NCBI RefSeq assembly: GCF_900188175.1
Contig: NZ_FZOQ01000009.1
Coordinates: forward strand, 124,001 to 188,000
DNA from: Pontibacter ummariensis
GTDB taxonomy: Bacteria > Bacteroidota > Bacteroidia > Cytophagales > Hymenobacteraceae
Length of the DNA: 64,000 bases
Reading direction: 5' to 3'
Below are positions 1 to 9,497 of this stretch, one piece after another. The notes under the pieces were generated by a model. It was given only the letters and a program-made list of their open reading frames with translations, searched no databases and was not told the DNA's origin. Every line of letters starts with the position of its first letter. Positions within the stretch are counted from its first letter, which is position 1. Both the position numbers and the translations under genes were made by a program.

Positions 1-507
1 AGCTCACGCCTGTACACGCAGCCAGAGGAAGTAGCAATGGCTTACGAAGAGCTGAACAAGATCAGTGACCGCTTCACTATTGCAGCTGCCTTCGGCAACG
101 TGCACGGGGTATACAAGCCTGGTAACGTAGAGTTGCGCCCTGAAATCCTGAAGAACTCGCAGCAGTACATCCAGGAGAAGTTTAAGACAGGCCCTAACCC
201 GGTGAACTTCGTATTCCACGGTGGCTCTGGCTCGGAAAAAGAGAAAATCACAGAGGCAATCGAGTATGGCGCTGTGAAGATGAACATTGACACAGACATG
301 CAGTGGGCTTTCTGGGAAGGCGTGAAAAACTACTACCAGGCCAACGAAGCATACCTGCAAAGCCAGCTGGGCAACCCGAAGGGGGCCGATGAGCCAAACA
401 AGAAATTCTACGATCCGCGCGTGTGGCTGCGCAAAGGCGAAGAGTCTTTCATTGCACGCCTGAAAGAAGCATTCCAAGATCTGAACGCACTGAACCGCAA
501 TGCATAA
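1..507 (+). CDS. fbaA: Class II fructose-bisphosphate aldolase, 3' part only
   Basis: The gene enters from the left edge in frame 1; 168 codons and the TAA stop are visible, so the true start is outside the window and the ATG at 37 is internal. The product cleaves fructose 1,6-bisphosphate to glyceraldehyde 3-phosphate and dihydroxyacetone phosphate in cytoplasmic glycolysis. Visible class II features are the NVHGVYKPG stretch, with a zinc-ligand histidine, the FHGGSGS phosphate/zinc loop, and NIDTDMQWAFW near the substrate site. The C-terminal tail with KFYDPRVWLRKGE is typical of the long FbaA subgroup (about 350-360 residues). It faces the pfkB-type gene tail to tail across a shared terminator. 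Confidence 0.95.
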   Translation, partial: SSRLYTQPEEVAMAYEELNKISDRFTIAAAFGNVHGVYKPGNVELRPEILKNSQQYIQEKFKTGPNPVNFVFHGGSGSEKEKITEAIEYGAVKMNIDTDMQWAFWEGVKNYYQANEAYLQSQLGNPKGADEPNKKFYDPRVWLRKGEESFIARLKEAFQDLNALNRNA

Positions 508-528
508 GCACTTGCTACAATGAGAAAC

Positions 529-560
529 AAAAAGGGTGGCACATCCATGCCACCCTTTTT
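529..560. terminator. Bidirectional Rho-independent terminator
   Basis: An 8-bp stem (gggtggca / tgccaccc) with a 6-nt loop is flanked by A-run on the left and T-run on the right. It can end fbaA on the plus strand and the convergent kinase gene on the minus strand. Confidence 0.85.
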
Positions 561-596
561 GTTTCCTTTTAATTCAAAAAGATGCTTTTAGCTGGC

Positions 597-1535
597 TTAC
601 TTGTGTTCCATTAACCAGTTAAACACTTCTTCGGTATCCTCTTTCCGGCACAGCTCAGAGCCAGGAGTCATAGTAGCAGCAGTACCGGCAGCCACACCAT
701 AACGTACGACCTCGTCCAGGCTTCTTCCCTGCTGCAGTGCCAGCACCATCCCCGCCACCATGCTGTCGCCCGCTCCTACGGCGCTTTGTTGCGGTACGGT
801 TGGGGGTACTACATAACTCAGCTCTCCCTCTTTTGTGGCGAGCATAGCGCCACGAGGTCCCAGCGATACCACCAGCACTTTGCATTTCCCTTCGCTTAGT
901 ACCTTCCGGGCAAGTTCTTCCTGCTCCATGGCTGTGATCTGCTCTTTTCCGGCAAGTGCTGCCAATTCGCCCAGATTGGGTTTCAGCAAGTATACGCCCT
1001 CTCCTGCAGCTGCCATCAGTGCCTCCCCGGAAGTATCTACAATCAGTTTAAACCCACGGGTGTTGGCGATCGCTGCTACCTGCGCGTAAAAATCGTCCGG
1101 CACCCCCGGCGGTAGGCTGCCGCTGGCAACGACAAACGTTGGCAACTGCTGCAGGTTCTCCAGTTTCTGCAGGCATTGCCGCCACTCGCTTTCCTGCGTT
1201 TCCGGGCCGGGCATGCCAAAGCGGTACTGGTTCCCGGTATTGTCCTCCATTACCATCAGGTTTTCGCGGGTCCAGTTCTTCGTGGGAATCGCCCAGAAAT
1301 CAACCCCTTCCTGCTGCAGCAAGTCGCAGAGGCGCTGCCCCGAAGGTCCACCGGATAGAAGCCAGGCACTGGAAGTCCCCCCCAGCTTTCGGATTGCACG
1401 CGACACATTAATTCCCCCGCCACCCGGTTCAAAGGTAGGTTCTCCACACCGCAGCTTTTTCTCCGGCAACACGTGCGGGAGGTGTGTGCTTTTATCTAAA
1501 GCGGGGTTGAGGGTTATGGTAATAATATCTTGCAT
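597..1535 (-). CDS. pfkB: PfkB-family sugar-phosphate kinase (1-/6-phosphofructokinase type)
   Basis: A 312-residue ribokinase-fold kinase of the hexose-phosphate (PfkB/FruK) subgroup, which phosphorylates fructose 6-phosphate, fructose 1-phosphate or tagatose 6-phosphate with ATP. Visible marks are the N-terminal TLNPALD start, the GGGGINVSRA substrate loop at about 38-47, KPNLGEL at about 185-191, and the C-terminal signature GAGDSMVAG with the catalytic Asp at about 257. Length fits the family. The exact substrate cannot be fixed from sequence; there is no adjacent PTS, which speaks mildly for a 6-phosphofructokinase. It lies downstream of otsB and the HAD gene on the same strand in a sugar-phosphate cluster. 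Confidence 0.88.
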   Translation of the reverse strand: MQDIITITLNPALDKSTHLPHVLPEKKLRCGEPTFEPGGGGINVSRAIRKLGGTSSAWLLSGGPSGQRLCDLLQQEGVDFWAIPTKNWTRENLMVMEDNTGNQYRFGMPGPETQESEWRQCLQKLENLQQLPTFVVASGSLPPGVPDDFYAQVAAIANTRGFKLIVDTSGEALMAAAGEGVYLLKPNLGELAALAGKEQITAMEQEELARKVLSEGKCKVLVVSLGPRGAMLATKEGELSYVVPPTVPQQSAVGAGDSMVAGMVLALQQGRSLDEVVRYGVAAGTAATMTPGSELCRKEDTEEVFNWLMEHK

Positions 1536-1655
1536 ACCTTTGTTTTTTAGAGGAATAGAACAACATCCCTGATTTTAGCAGCCTCAACGACCTGCAGATC
1601 GTCGGTCACCATACTGCTCCAGTCCCTGTTTTCTTTTTTTTACGAAACGCAGAGC

Positions 1656-2492
1656 TTAGTTGTGTTGCTGCTGATGTTTTATGGTTTGCGTCAGCGTTTC
1701 CAGGAACGCCTGCACATCCTCTACGTCTTCTAAGCGGTACTCGGCCGCCGTCTTATCATCGTGCTCCCCTACCAGTATGCCGATCCCCTGTCCTTGCAGG
1801 GTGGCAAAAGCATCTTCATCGGTAATGTCATCCCCGATATACAGCGGCACAACATCCGGCTGATTCAGCCCCAGTTCTTCCATCAGCCACAGCACGGCTT
1901 TCCCTTTGTGCCAGTTCAGGTTGGGCTTTAACTCGATGATCTTTTTCCCCAGCCCCTCTTTGAGTTGCGGGTATTGTTGCAGCACCTCCTCTGTCACCTG
2001 CTTCACTCGATCAACCTTTGCCTCGGCTACATTGCGGTAATGCACGGCAATGGCATACCGCTTCCGCTCTACAAAGGCCCCTTCTACATCCTGTAGTTTT
2101 TCCTTCAACACCTTATCGGCCTCCTCTAGGGCTGGCAGGGCTTCTTTGGCACCTCCCGGTTCGGTGTGCATGTTTCCTGGACCCGAGATATCAAAGCCAT
2201 GTGAGCCGGCGAAATACAGATTATCCAGCTGCACCAGCTTCTCTACGTTTGCGCGGTCGCGGCCACTGACTACAGCCACGCTACACACCTTGGCCAAACG
2301 CTGTAAAGTATCCCGCATTTCCTGGGTAAGTACGGCCGCATCCGGGTCCTTGACAATAGGACTAAGGCATCCATCATAGTCGAGGAAAACAGCTGGCTTT
2401 TTCCCGGCTATTAACCCGGGGATATCGCTTAAGGCAGAAGGTAAGTTTTGTGGGTCAAGTTTTTGTACTTCCTTGGTAGACTGGTCTTTCAT
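1656..2492 (-). CDS. otsB: Trehalose-6-phosphate phosphatase
   Basis: A 278-residue HAD-superfamily (type IIB cap) phosphatase that converts trehalose 6-phosphate to the osmoprotectant trehalose. The nucleophile motif LDYDG has its Asp residues at about 38 and 40, motif II is VVSGRD, the family motif AGSHGFDI follows, and motif IV is IGDDITDEDAF near the C-terminus. Length is normal. The partner synthase otsA is not in the window. The gene sits between the PfkB-type kinase (120 nt downstream) and the HAD gene (387 nt upstream), so these may be separate transcripts. Confidence 0.92.
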   Translation of the reverse strand: MKDQSTKEVQKLDPQNLPSALSDIPGLIAGKKPAVFLDYDGCLSPIVKDPDAAVLTQEMRDTLQRLAKVCSVAVVSGRDRANVEKLVQLDNLYFAGSHGFDISGPGNMHTEPGGAKEALPALEEADKVLKEKLQDVEGAFVERKRYAIAVHYRNVAEAKVDRVKQVTEEVLQQYPQLKEGLGKKIIELKPNLNWHKGKAVLWLMEELGLNQPDVVPLYIGDDITDEDAFATLQGQGIGILVGEHDDKTAAEYRLEDVEDVQAFLETLTQTIKHQQQHN

Positions 2493-2879
2493 AGTGTTTT
2501 GATTGGAAATATAGGCGGCACCGGCCTGGTACCTTGACTCTTCTTTCTCTTGTTTCTTTAATTAGTTATTAGGTATCCGGCAAGCTCTGTCTCAACTCAC
2601 TGAAAGAGCACTGTACCTGCTTTACTGGCATAAGAAGGCTCTTGTGTCACAAAAATGACTGGCATTGCGTTGCTCTTGCTGGCGACGGGAGCTTGTCAAA
2701 AGAATTTACTCATTTGTGCGCATTTAGTTTTATCAGGCAATTATGCAAACTGGGCTTCCCCGTTCGCTTTGAAGCAGCACAGAAAGCCTATAAAAGAACA
2801 AAGCCTCCTTTGTGAAAGAGGCTTTGCCCAATAAATGACTTGTGGGTCCTGTAAACCCACTGGCAGACAAAGTGCTCTT
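2493..2879. other. Intergenic region, otsB promoter side and HAD-gene terminator
   Basis: No convincing gene is seen. On the minus strand it holds a near-match to the Bacteroidota -7 box (TATATTTC) just upstream of otsB and the terminator at 2799-2826 that follows the HAD gene. The rest shows no recognisable structure. Confidence 0.5.
2799..2826 (-). terminator. Rho-independent terminator of the HAD gene
   Basis: A 9-bp perfect stem (caaagcctc / gaggctttg) with a 10-nt loop; read on the minus strand it is followed by a T-rich tract. It lies about 50 nt after the stop of the gene at 2880-3656. Confidence 0.75.
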
Positions 2880-3656
2880 CTAAGAGTTAACCGATTCGCT
2901 TTTAGCCTTTACCTCTGCCCCAAAGCCTTTGATCACCAGGTCTGCTCCCTTCATTTCCAGGGCTTCCTTTTTAAAGCTGTGGTCTACGCCTACTACCAGT
3001 GCAAAGCCACCCGCTTTCGCGCCCTCTATGCCTATGGCAGCATCTTCAAACACAGCGGTCTCTTCTGGCTTTACCCCTAGCTGTCGGGCCGCCTCCAGGT
3101 AAATGTCCGGCGCTGGCTTGTTCTTCAGCTTGAGCTCTCCTGCTATCACCCGATCTACCCTTACTTCGAAAAGTCTTTCCAAGCCGGCGCGGCGTAAAAT
3201 GGTCAGGCAATTGCGGCTAGCAGACACAATGGCAGTTTTCAGGCCCTTTTTCTGCTGTTCCTTTACCCATTGCACAGCGCTATCGAACACCACCACCCCA
3301 TTTTGCTTCAGCAGCTCATGGAAGTACAGGTCCTTGCGCTCCCCCAGGCCCACAACGGTGTCTTTATCGGCATCATCATCCGGCTGTCCTTCCTGCAGCG
3401 TGATGCCGCGGGACTCCATGAACTTGCGCATCGCGTCGAGGCGCGGCACGCCGTCCACATAAGCACGATAATCCTCTTTTAACTCGAAGGGCTTGTAGTT
3501 CTGGCCGTCCTGCTCGCCGCGCTGTTTCAGGAAGGAATCACACAGCTTCTTCCATGCCTCTGCATGCAATCCGGCCGTGTTTGTAATAACACCATCCATA
3601 TCCAGGATAAGGGCTTTGATGTTCTTTTCTTTTATAAGGTTGCTCAGGTTACTCAT
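2880..3656 (-). CDS. Beta-phosphoglucomutase-like HAD hydrolase
   Basis: A 258-residue HAD subfamily IA protein. The catalytic LDMDGVITNT motif (Asp 19 and 21) is followed by an alpha-helical cap, motif II IVSASRN, the conserved lysine region LKNKPAPDIYLEAA and motif IV FEDAAIGIEGAKAGG. The F/AxxR-type cap and the VFEDAxxGxxAxxAG ending are typical of beta-phosphoglucomutase and related sugar-phosphate phosphatases. In the first case it would interconvert beta-glucose 1-phosphate and glucose 6-phosphate, linking disaccharide phosphorolysis or trehalose turnover to glycolysis, which suits its otsB neighbour. A plain sugar phosphatase is the alternative. Confidence 0.8.
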   Translation of the reverse strand: MSNLSNLIKEKNIKALILDMDGVITNTAGLHAEAWKKLCDSFLKQRGEQDGQNYKPFELKEDYRAYVDGVPRLDAMRKFMESRGITLQEGQPDDDADKDTVVGLGERKDLYFHELLKQNGVVVFDSAVQWVKEQQKKGLKTAIVSASRNCLTILRRAGLERLFEVRVDRVIAGELKLKNKPAPDIYLEAARQLGVKPEETAVFEDAAIGIEGAKAGGFALVVGVDHSFKKEALEMKGADLVIKGFGAEVKAKSESVNS

Positions 3657-4396
3657 TACTGTATAATTTTATTTACAATTTTCGTACGCTCCGTTCTCAC
3701 GCAAAGCTGGCTTGAGGAAAAGTTTTGCTGACGCTCCGGCTATTGCCATGGGAATGCATTTTCCTTTGAAACCAGCGACTCCTTTTCTATACGACAAAGT
3801 AACCGGACCAGCTCCTTTGTCCTTTGTATGTGCTTTACATTTACTTTCAGGAATTGTTGCCCATTTTGAGACTAAATTGGCTTTCTACCCGAAGATCTTT
3901 TATAAAGCAGCCAAAACGCCCTTCCCTTACATCAAATATAGTCATTCGTGCATACAAATGCTGCATTTGCCCCGACTTATAGCGCCTCTTCTTCCTTTCC
4001 TCTCTCCTGCTCCCATATGAAAAGTTTTGACAAGAAGACTGTAAGCGGAAACCAAAAAACAAAACAGAGCCCCAGCCGCTATCTAAATTTAAGGAAATAT
4101 CTTTCCCCTGCGCACCCTGCCAGGCAGTTTTGTGTCCTGCTTCCAACCCTTGTGTCTTTATGTGCTTTCTGCTGCCAAAACCATTCTGTTTGCCTCAGAA
4201 ATAAAACAGGTTCTTTATAGAATTGTAAACAACTCATTTGATAGGGCCGGGACTTAAATATTGCAATTTATTATTTATAACTTGCCCGCTTGTGAATACG
4301 TGTAAGCTATAATCCTTTTTACCGCTATAAACAGCAATACAAGGAAACCAAAGCTATTTAGACAAGGAAGCCCAGTAATCATCAACAGAGACAAAT
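3657..4396. other. 740-nt intergenic region between divergent HAD gene and pgi
   Basis: This must hold the promoters of both flanking genes. A weak -7-like element (TAACTTG) lies about 4279-4285 on the plus strand. Short reading frames occur on both strands but overlap each other and have no protein-like composition, so no gene is called. No RNA gene or repeat was recognised. Confidence 0.45.
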
Positions 4397-6049
4397 ATGC
4401 TAAAAAACATTTCGCCTACTCAGACCAACGCGTGGACTAAACTGCAGGAGCACTACAAGCAAGTGCAGCCACAGCATCTCCGGGATCTTTTTGCGCAAGA
4501 TCCGCAACGATTCGAAAAGTTCTCCCTCCACCTGGAAGACATGCTGTTTGACCTATCCAAGAATCGCATTACGGAGGAAACCCTTGACTTGCTCACGGAC
4601 CTGGCGGAAGAGACAGGCCTACCTGCAGCCATAGAAAGCATGTTCACTGGAAAAGAAATCAATGCGACAGAAGGGCGCGCTGTACTGCACACGGCCTTGC
4701 GTAACTTTTCAGACGAGCAGTTGGGGGTAGATGGCGAAAATGCATTGGAGGAAGTGCGAGACGTGTTGCAGCAGATGAAAAAATTCTGTGACAAACTGCA
4801 TAGCGGGGAATGGAAAGGCTATACCGGTAAGCCGATCAGCAGTATTGTGAATATTGGCATCGGCGGCTCTCATTTGGGTCCGCAGATGATCACGGAAGCA
4901 CTGAAAAAATATCAGAAACCAGGGATCGAGGTACATTTCATCGCCAACATTGATGGAACCGATGCCGCGGAGGTACTACGTCTGGTAGAACCAGAAACAA
5001 CCCTGTTTATTATCGCCTCCAAGACCTTCACCACTAAGGAAACGATCACAAACGCCAAAACAGCTCGTTCCTGGTTCCTGGAGAGCGCACAGGACAAAGA
5101 GCACATCAAAAAGCATTTCGTGGCCCTCTCGACCAATACCGACGCTGTCGTAGAGTTTGGTATTGCGCCGGAAAACACCTTCCGCTTCTGGGATTGGGTA
5201 GGGGGTCGCTTCTCCTTGTGGTCTTCTATCGGCCTTTCTATTGCCTGTGCCCTGGGGTTTGACAAGTTCGAAGAATTGCTGCGCGGTGCCGAGGCCATGG
5301 ACAAACATTTCCGCAGTACCCCCTTGCGCCAGAACATCCCGGTGCAAATGGCGCTGCTGAGCATCTGGTACACCAACTTCTTCGGCTGCCAGACGCACGC
5401 CATCCTGCCCTACGACCAGTACCTGCGCCTGCTACCAGAGTACCTGCAACAGTTGCAAATGGAAAGCAACGGCAAAAGCACCGACCGTAATGGTAAGCCA
5501 GTGACTTATGAAACACAACCGGTTATCTGGGGGGCAGCCGGCACCAACAGCCAACACTCTTTCTTCCAGCTCATTCACCAGGGCACTGTCCTGATCCCCT
5601 GTGATTTTATTGCCCCGGCGCAAAGCCATAACCCACTCGGAGAGCACCACCCGATGCTACTATCCAACTTCTTTGCCCAGACGGAGGCACTGATGAAAGG
5701 GAAGACAGCCGATGAGGTAAGAGCAGAGTTGACCCAAAAAGGCGGCATGAGCAACGAGGCACTGGAAGCACTGGTACCGCATAAAGTGTTCGCGGGCAAC
5801 AAGCCGACGACCTCTATTATGTTCAAAAAATTAACGCCTTACACGCTTGGAAGCTTGGTCGCCATGTATGAGCACAAAACTTTTGTGCAAGGTATCGTAT
5901 GGAACGTATATAGCTTCGACCAATGGGGCGTGGAACTAGGCAAACAGCTGGCAGGGGCCATAGAGGCTGAGTTACTGCAGCAAAAGGCCGGTAACCACGA
6001 CGCCTCCACAGCAGGCTTAATTAATTACTATTCACAAAACCGCAGCTAA
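4397..6049 (+). CDS. pgi: Glucose-6-phosphate isomerase
   Basis: A full-length 550-residue phosphoglucose isomerase of the long (bacterial/eukaryotic) type, interconverting glucose 6-phosphate and fructose 6-phosphate in the cytoplasm. Visible are GIGGSHLGP in the N-terminal SIS subdomain, the family signature [12 protein letters not shown] near 270, and the C-terminal signature around [13 protein letters not shown]. The ATG at 4397 gives the expected N-terminus. Together with fbaA, the PfkB kinase and the mutase-like gene it makes the left end a central sugar-phosphate region. A lipoprotein gene follows after 48 nt on the same strand and may be co-transcribed. Confidence 0.97.
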   Translation: MLKNISPTQTNAWTKLQEHYKQVQPQHLRDLFAQDPQRFEKFSLHLEDMLFDLSKNRITEETLDLLTDLAEETGLPAAIESMFTGKEINATEGRAVLHTALRNFSDEQLGVDGENALEEVRDVLQQMKKFCDKLHSGEWKGYTGKPISSIVNIGIGGSHLGPQMITEALKKYQKPGIEVHFIANIDGTDAAEVLRLVEPETTLFIIASKTFTTKETITNAKTARSWFLESAQDKEHIKKHFVALSTNTDAVVEFGIAPENTFRFWDWVGGRFSLWSSIGLSIACALGFDKFEELLRGAEAMDKHFRSTPLRQNIPVQMALLSIWYTNFFGCQTHAILPYDQYLRLLPEYLQQLQMESNGKSTDRNGKPVTYETQPVIWGAAGTNSQHSFFQLIHQGTVLIPCDFIAPAQSHNPLGEHHPMLLSNFFAQTEALMKGKTADEVRAELTQKGGMSNEALEALVPHKVFAGNKPTTSIMFKKLTPYTLGSLVAMYEHKTFVQGIVWNVYSFDQWGVELGKQLAGAIEAELLQQKAGNHDASTAGLINYYSQNRS

Positions 6050-6097
6050 GATAGGTAGAGGTCTCCGTTGCCGGTTTTAATTTACGTTATCCTCGGC

Positions 6098-7693
6098 ATG
6101 AGAAACAGACTATGGGTATGGCTACTGTTCTTAAGTGTTTACTTAAGCGGCTGTGCCGATAACGACTTTTTTCAGGAGGATGCACTGGCAACGGAGGCTG
6201 AACTACAAGGCAGAACGCCGGCAGGGCCGGACAGTGCCTGGGTTATAGCAGGCCGCCATTATGACCGCAACGGCCTCCACCGCTTTTTCTGGGGCGACCA
6301 TAACCGGAGCATCTGGACAACGCCCGTTAAACTCCCGGTCTTCGATCTGCATGAAGTAAAAGGCGGACTCTCGGTGGAAGACATTGGCGGCGGCTTCCAA
6401 ACCACCAGTTTCGACCTGCAGGACTCTACAGGGCGGCACTATGCCTTCCGCTCCATTGACAAAAACCCCGTGGAGGTGGTAAGCCCTTTCTGGCAAAAGA
6501 CCTTTGTCGTTAACATACTGCGCGACCAGACCTCTGCCGCAAATCCCTACGCTGCCCTGGTTGTACCCGTACTGGCCGAAGCGGTACAGGTACCCCACAG
6601 CACGCCTACCCTCTACTATGTCTCTAAAACGGATACCACGTTCGGAGAGTACGCCCCACTTGTGCAAGGCAGACTCTTTATGCTGGAGGAAGAATACAAC
6701 GGCCCGACTGACCTGACGCCTGCCTTTGGAGACGCAGTTAATTTTGCAGACTCCGAGGATGCCTTAAAGCTCCGCTTTAACGACAACACCTATCATTTTG
6801 ACCAGCATGCCTTTGCCCGGGCCCGCCTCCTGGACCTGCTCATTGGTGACTGGGACCGCCACAAGGGACAGTGGGACTGGGCTGTTGTCCGGCAGGGATC
6901 AGACACTTACTTTAGGCCAGTCCCCAAGGACCGTGACCAGGTCTTTTTACAAATTCAGGACGGGCTCATTCCCTCTATCGCTACCAGCAAGATCCTGGCC
7001 CGCAAGCTGAAGTCTTTTGACGATGATTTTAAGGATGTCAAAGCCTACATGATCAATGCCGAGTTTGTAGACAACAGGCTGCTGCACGAGCTCAGCTTAA
7101 AAGAGTGGCAGCAAATAGCCCAAACCATGCAGGCTGTCCTCACAGATGAGGTAATCCAAAAAGCGGTTCGCCAGCTACCTCCTCCAGTACATGCACAAAT
7201 CGGCCCGCGCATCGCCCATCAGCTCCAACGCAGGCGCGACCTGCTCCCTAAAGCGGCGGCCGAGATGTATGAAATCCTGGCAGAAAAAGTAACGATACCG
7301 GGAACAGACCAGACAGAGCATTTCCGGGTAAAGCGGTTGGATGAGGGGCGAACAGAGGTAACCGTCACACGTCCTGCAAAAGGCGCGGTACCGGCCAAAC
7401 AGCTGTACCACCGTGTCTTTTCGAAGGATGAAACAGAACTGATCACTTTGCATGGGCTGGCAGAAGATGATGTGTTTGAAATTAGCGGAGAGGTAAAGGA
7501 TGCCATCCAGTTAAAAGTGTATGGCGGGTTGGGAGAAGATGATATTACAGATACCTCGCGGGTACAGGGCTGGAAGAAGATGACAAGGATCTACGATACG
7601 GACAGGGGCAACGACATTGTTTTGGGTTCCGAGGCAAGGGATATGACAACCGATGATGTACGGGTGCATGCCTATGACCGGGAAGGGAACTGA
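6098..7693 (+). CDS. Lipoprotein with DRH/DRDQ kinase-like motif, function unknown
   Basis: The ATG at 6098 is chosen over an upstream TTG because it gives a clean lipoprotein signal: a hydrophobic stretch ending LSGC. The 531-residue product is predicted to be anchored in the envelope. The middle has GDWDRHKGQWDW followed by PVPKDRDQVF at roughly residues 250-285. To my knowledge this motif pair occurs in large Bacteroidota surface proteins, often fused to metallophosphoesterases, and recalls the D-R-H arrangement of FAM20/CotH-type secreted kinases; that link is inference. The C-terminus has short repeated beta-like units (VFEISGEVKD, LKVYGGLGEDDI, NDIVLGSE) suggesting a beta-helix. It directly follows pgi. 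Confidence 0.7.
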   Translation: MRNRLWVWLLFLSVYLSGCADNDFFQEDALATEAELQGRTPAGPDSAWVIAGRHYDRNGLHRFFWGDHNRSIWTTPVKLPVFDLHEVKGGLSVEDIGGGFQTTSFDLQDSTGRHYAFRSIDKNPVEVVSPFWQKTFVVNILRDQTSAANPYAALVVPVLAEAVQVPHSTPTLYYVSKTDTTFGEYAPLVQGRLFMLEEEYNGPTDLTPAFGDAVNFADSEDALKLRFNDNTYHFDQHAFARARLLDLLIGDWDRHKGQWDWAVVRQGSDTYFRPVPKDRDQVFLQIQDGLIPSIATSKILARKLKSFDDDFKDVKAYMINAEFVDNRLLHELSLKEWQQIAQTMQAVLTDEVIQKAVRQLPPPVHAQIGPRIAHQLQRRRDLLPKAAAEMYEILAEKVTIPGTDQTEHFRVKRLDEGRTEVTVTRPAKGAVPAKQLYHRVFSKDETELITLHGLAEDDVFEISGEVKDAIQLKVYGGLGEDDITDTSRVQGWKKMTRIYDTDRGNDIVLGSEARDMTTDDVRVHAYDREGN

Positions 7694-7779
7694 GGTCGAT
7701 GCCCATGCACAGGGCTAAACGCATCGGCAGAAGCCTATCCCGCCTTTACAGCGGCTATAAAGTGCAGGGCCTTCATGCC

Positions 7780-8871
7780 TTAGGCTGCGCTCTTTTTCTT
7801 TTCGCGCGCTACGCGCTGCAGCATTTTCAAAACTAGCTCTTCAGTAGGTGAGAGGTGGTCTGAAGCAGCTGTGTCCGCATCATGCTTTTTCAGGTATCTC
7901 AGCAGTCTGTCCTCCCGAAACAGGTTTACTACTTCGGGATGAATATAGTATTTGCTACAAACACTTGGGGTGTTACCCAGCCCTCTGGCTACGTCCTTTA
8001 CCGCTCTCTTAATGCTTTTCTCCTTGTCCAAGTCCGGCTCCTCCTCCAGCACGTCCTCCAGGCATTCGACCATGCGCACAGTGCCCCCCCAGGTTCTGAA
8101 GTCCTTTGCCGTAAAATCGTGCTCCGTCACTTCCCGCAGGTACTCGTTCACGTCCCCCGACTCCAACGTCTGCCGCTCCCCCTCCTCATCGTAGTACTGG
8201 AAAAGGTCATACCCCGGGATGTCCTTACACTTTTTCACCAGCTGGGCCAGGCGGCGGTCTTTCATGTCTATCTCCTGCTCTACCCCTTTCTTGCCCTTAA
8301 AGGTAAACTTGATTTTGCTTCCCTCAATCTTCACGTGCTTATCCCGCAAGGTAGTAAGGCCATAAGACTTATTGGCTTTCGCGTAATGGCGGTTTCCGAC
8401 ACGGATCAGGGCGTTGTCCATAAGGGAAAGTACCAGGGCGGTTACTTTGCGGCGGTCCAGTTTGCGTGAGCGGATATCCTCCTCTATCTGCTCCCGCAGT
8501 TGTGGCAGCGCTTTCCCGAACTCGATCATGCGTCCGAACTTCGTCAGGTTGCGGGCTTTCTGCCAGTCCGGGTGATAAATGTATTGCTTGCGGCCCTTGG
8601 TATCCCGCCCCGTGGCCTGCAGGTGCCCCTTGGGTGATTTAGAGATCCAGACATCCGTCCAGGCAGGGGGAATTACCAGCGCCTTAAGCCGCTCCAGCAC
8701 CTTTTCGTTTGTAAGGCGCTCCCCATGCTCATCCACATAATAAAATCCTCTCCCCGCTCCTTTCCGGCTATAGCCGGGCTTATCGTCAGACGTATAGCGT
8801 AACCCGGCCCAGGCGGCAGATTTTGATGGGTCGGCATATCGCTCGTGCAGTTCTTTCTTCTTGGCCATCAT
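7780..8871 (-). CDS. DNA topoisomerase IB (poxvirus-like)
   Basis: A 363-residue eukaryotic/viral-type topoisomerase I that relaxes supercoils through a 3'-phosphotyrosyl intermediate. The N-terminal domain contains GRGFYYVDEHGERL and IPPAWTDVWI. The catalytic domain has the Arg-containing DNALIRVGN, the KDFRTWGGT motif, and NTPSVCSKYYIHP with the catalytic Tyr at about 309. Lysine-rich ends fit DNA binding. Length is normal for the bacterial family. It is transcribed away from the small membrane protein gene at 9013. Confidence 0.93.
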   Translation of the reverse strand: MMAKKKELHERYADPSKSAAWAGLRYTSDDKPGYSRKGAGRGFYYVDEHGERLTNEKVLERLKALVIPPAWTDVWISKSPKGHLQATGRDTKGRKQYIYHPDWQKARNLTKFGRMIEFGKALPQLREQIEEDIRSRKLDRRKVTALVLSLMDNALIRVGNRHYAKANKSYGLTTLRDKHVKIEGSKIKFTFKGKKGVEQEIDMKDRRLAQLVKKCKDIPGYDLFQYYDEEGERQTLESGDVNEYLREVTEHDFTAKDFRTWGGTVRMVECLEDVLEEEPDLDKEKSIKRAVKDVARGLGNTPSVCSKYYIHPEVVNLFREDRLLRYLKKHDADTAASDHLSPTEELVLKMLQRVAREKKKSAA

Positions 8872-8984
8872 TCAAGGCGTCAACTCCCTCCTATTCTGCA
8901 CTTCTTACTCCTGTTCTGCCCAAAAGTTGTACTGAAAAGAAGCGCTTTGGCGCGCGTGGGGCATGGGGTAAACAGAAACTGCCT

Positions 8985-8992
8985 TATCTTTG
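8985..8992 (+). promoter_or_regulatory. -7 box TATCTTTG
   Basis: Perfect match to the Bacteroidota TAnnTTTG consensus 21 nt before the ATG at 9013. It argues against starting the gene at the longer upstream open frame. Confidence 0.65.
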
Positions 8993-9012
8993 CCGCACAA
9001 GAGACTTTAACC

Positions 9013-9417
9013 ATGCACAAAAACATCTCCTACCTCTATGCCTTTTTCGGCTTCTTTATGCTGGCCTGCGGGGCCGTAGCTGTTGACCTGGCTGGCGAGC
9101 AGGCCATGACCGCTCTTATTACGGGTGCAGCCGGGGGATTGATCGGGCTTACCGCAGGGCATTTCCTGAACCGGGGCAAACGCTGGGGCTTTGTGCTGGG
9201 AACCGCTGAAGCAGGCATTCTTACCCTGCTCTTAGGCTGGCGCTCTGCCACTTACTTTACGCGCCTGCTGGCCATGTTAAAGCAGGCCGATACAGGCGAA
9301 CTGACAGAAACAGCCGGGATGGCATTTCTCCTAACTACGGCCATGCTCCTGATCACGCTGCTTACCCTTACCGTCTCCGTTATGTTTGCGAAACAGGTAT
9401 TAAGAGAAACAAAATAG
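9013..9417 (+). CDS. Small four-helix membrane protein, function unknown
   Basis: A 134-residue protein with four predicted membrane helices: about 8-26, a Gly/Ala-rich helix at 32-50, one at 56-75, and one at 98-122. The short loop with LNRGKRWGF and the sequence GWRSATYFTR resemble TMEM14-type small membrane proteins, but the match is weak. The ATG at 9013 is supported by the promoter box just upstream. It is separated from the following peptidase gene by about 80 nt, so co-transcription is possible. No function can be stated. Confidence 0.7.
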   Translation: MHKNISYLYAFFGFFMLACGAVAVDLAGEQAMTALITGAAGGLIGLTAGHFLNRGKRWGFVLGTAEAGILTLLLGWRSATYFTRLLAMLKQADTGELTETAGMAFLLTTAMLLITLLTLTVSVMFAKQVLRETK

Positions 9418-9497
9418 GCGTTCGTCTATATTTTTTTGAACCATGCGTTGGTTGTTTTACATTGTTAATCATATCACCTCACCAAAACAACAACGCA

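Noticed and set aside
3712..4146. Opposed short reading frames in the gap before pgi
   Set aside because: They overlap one another on both strands, have no recognisable motif or start context, and look like chance frames in an intergenic region.
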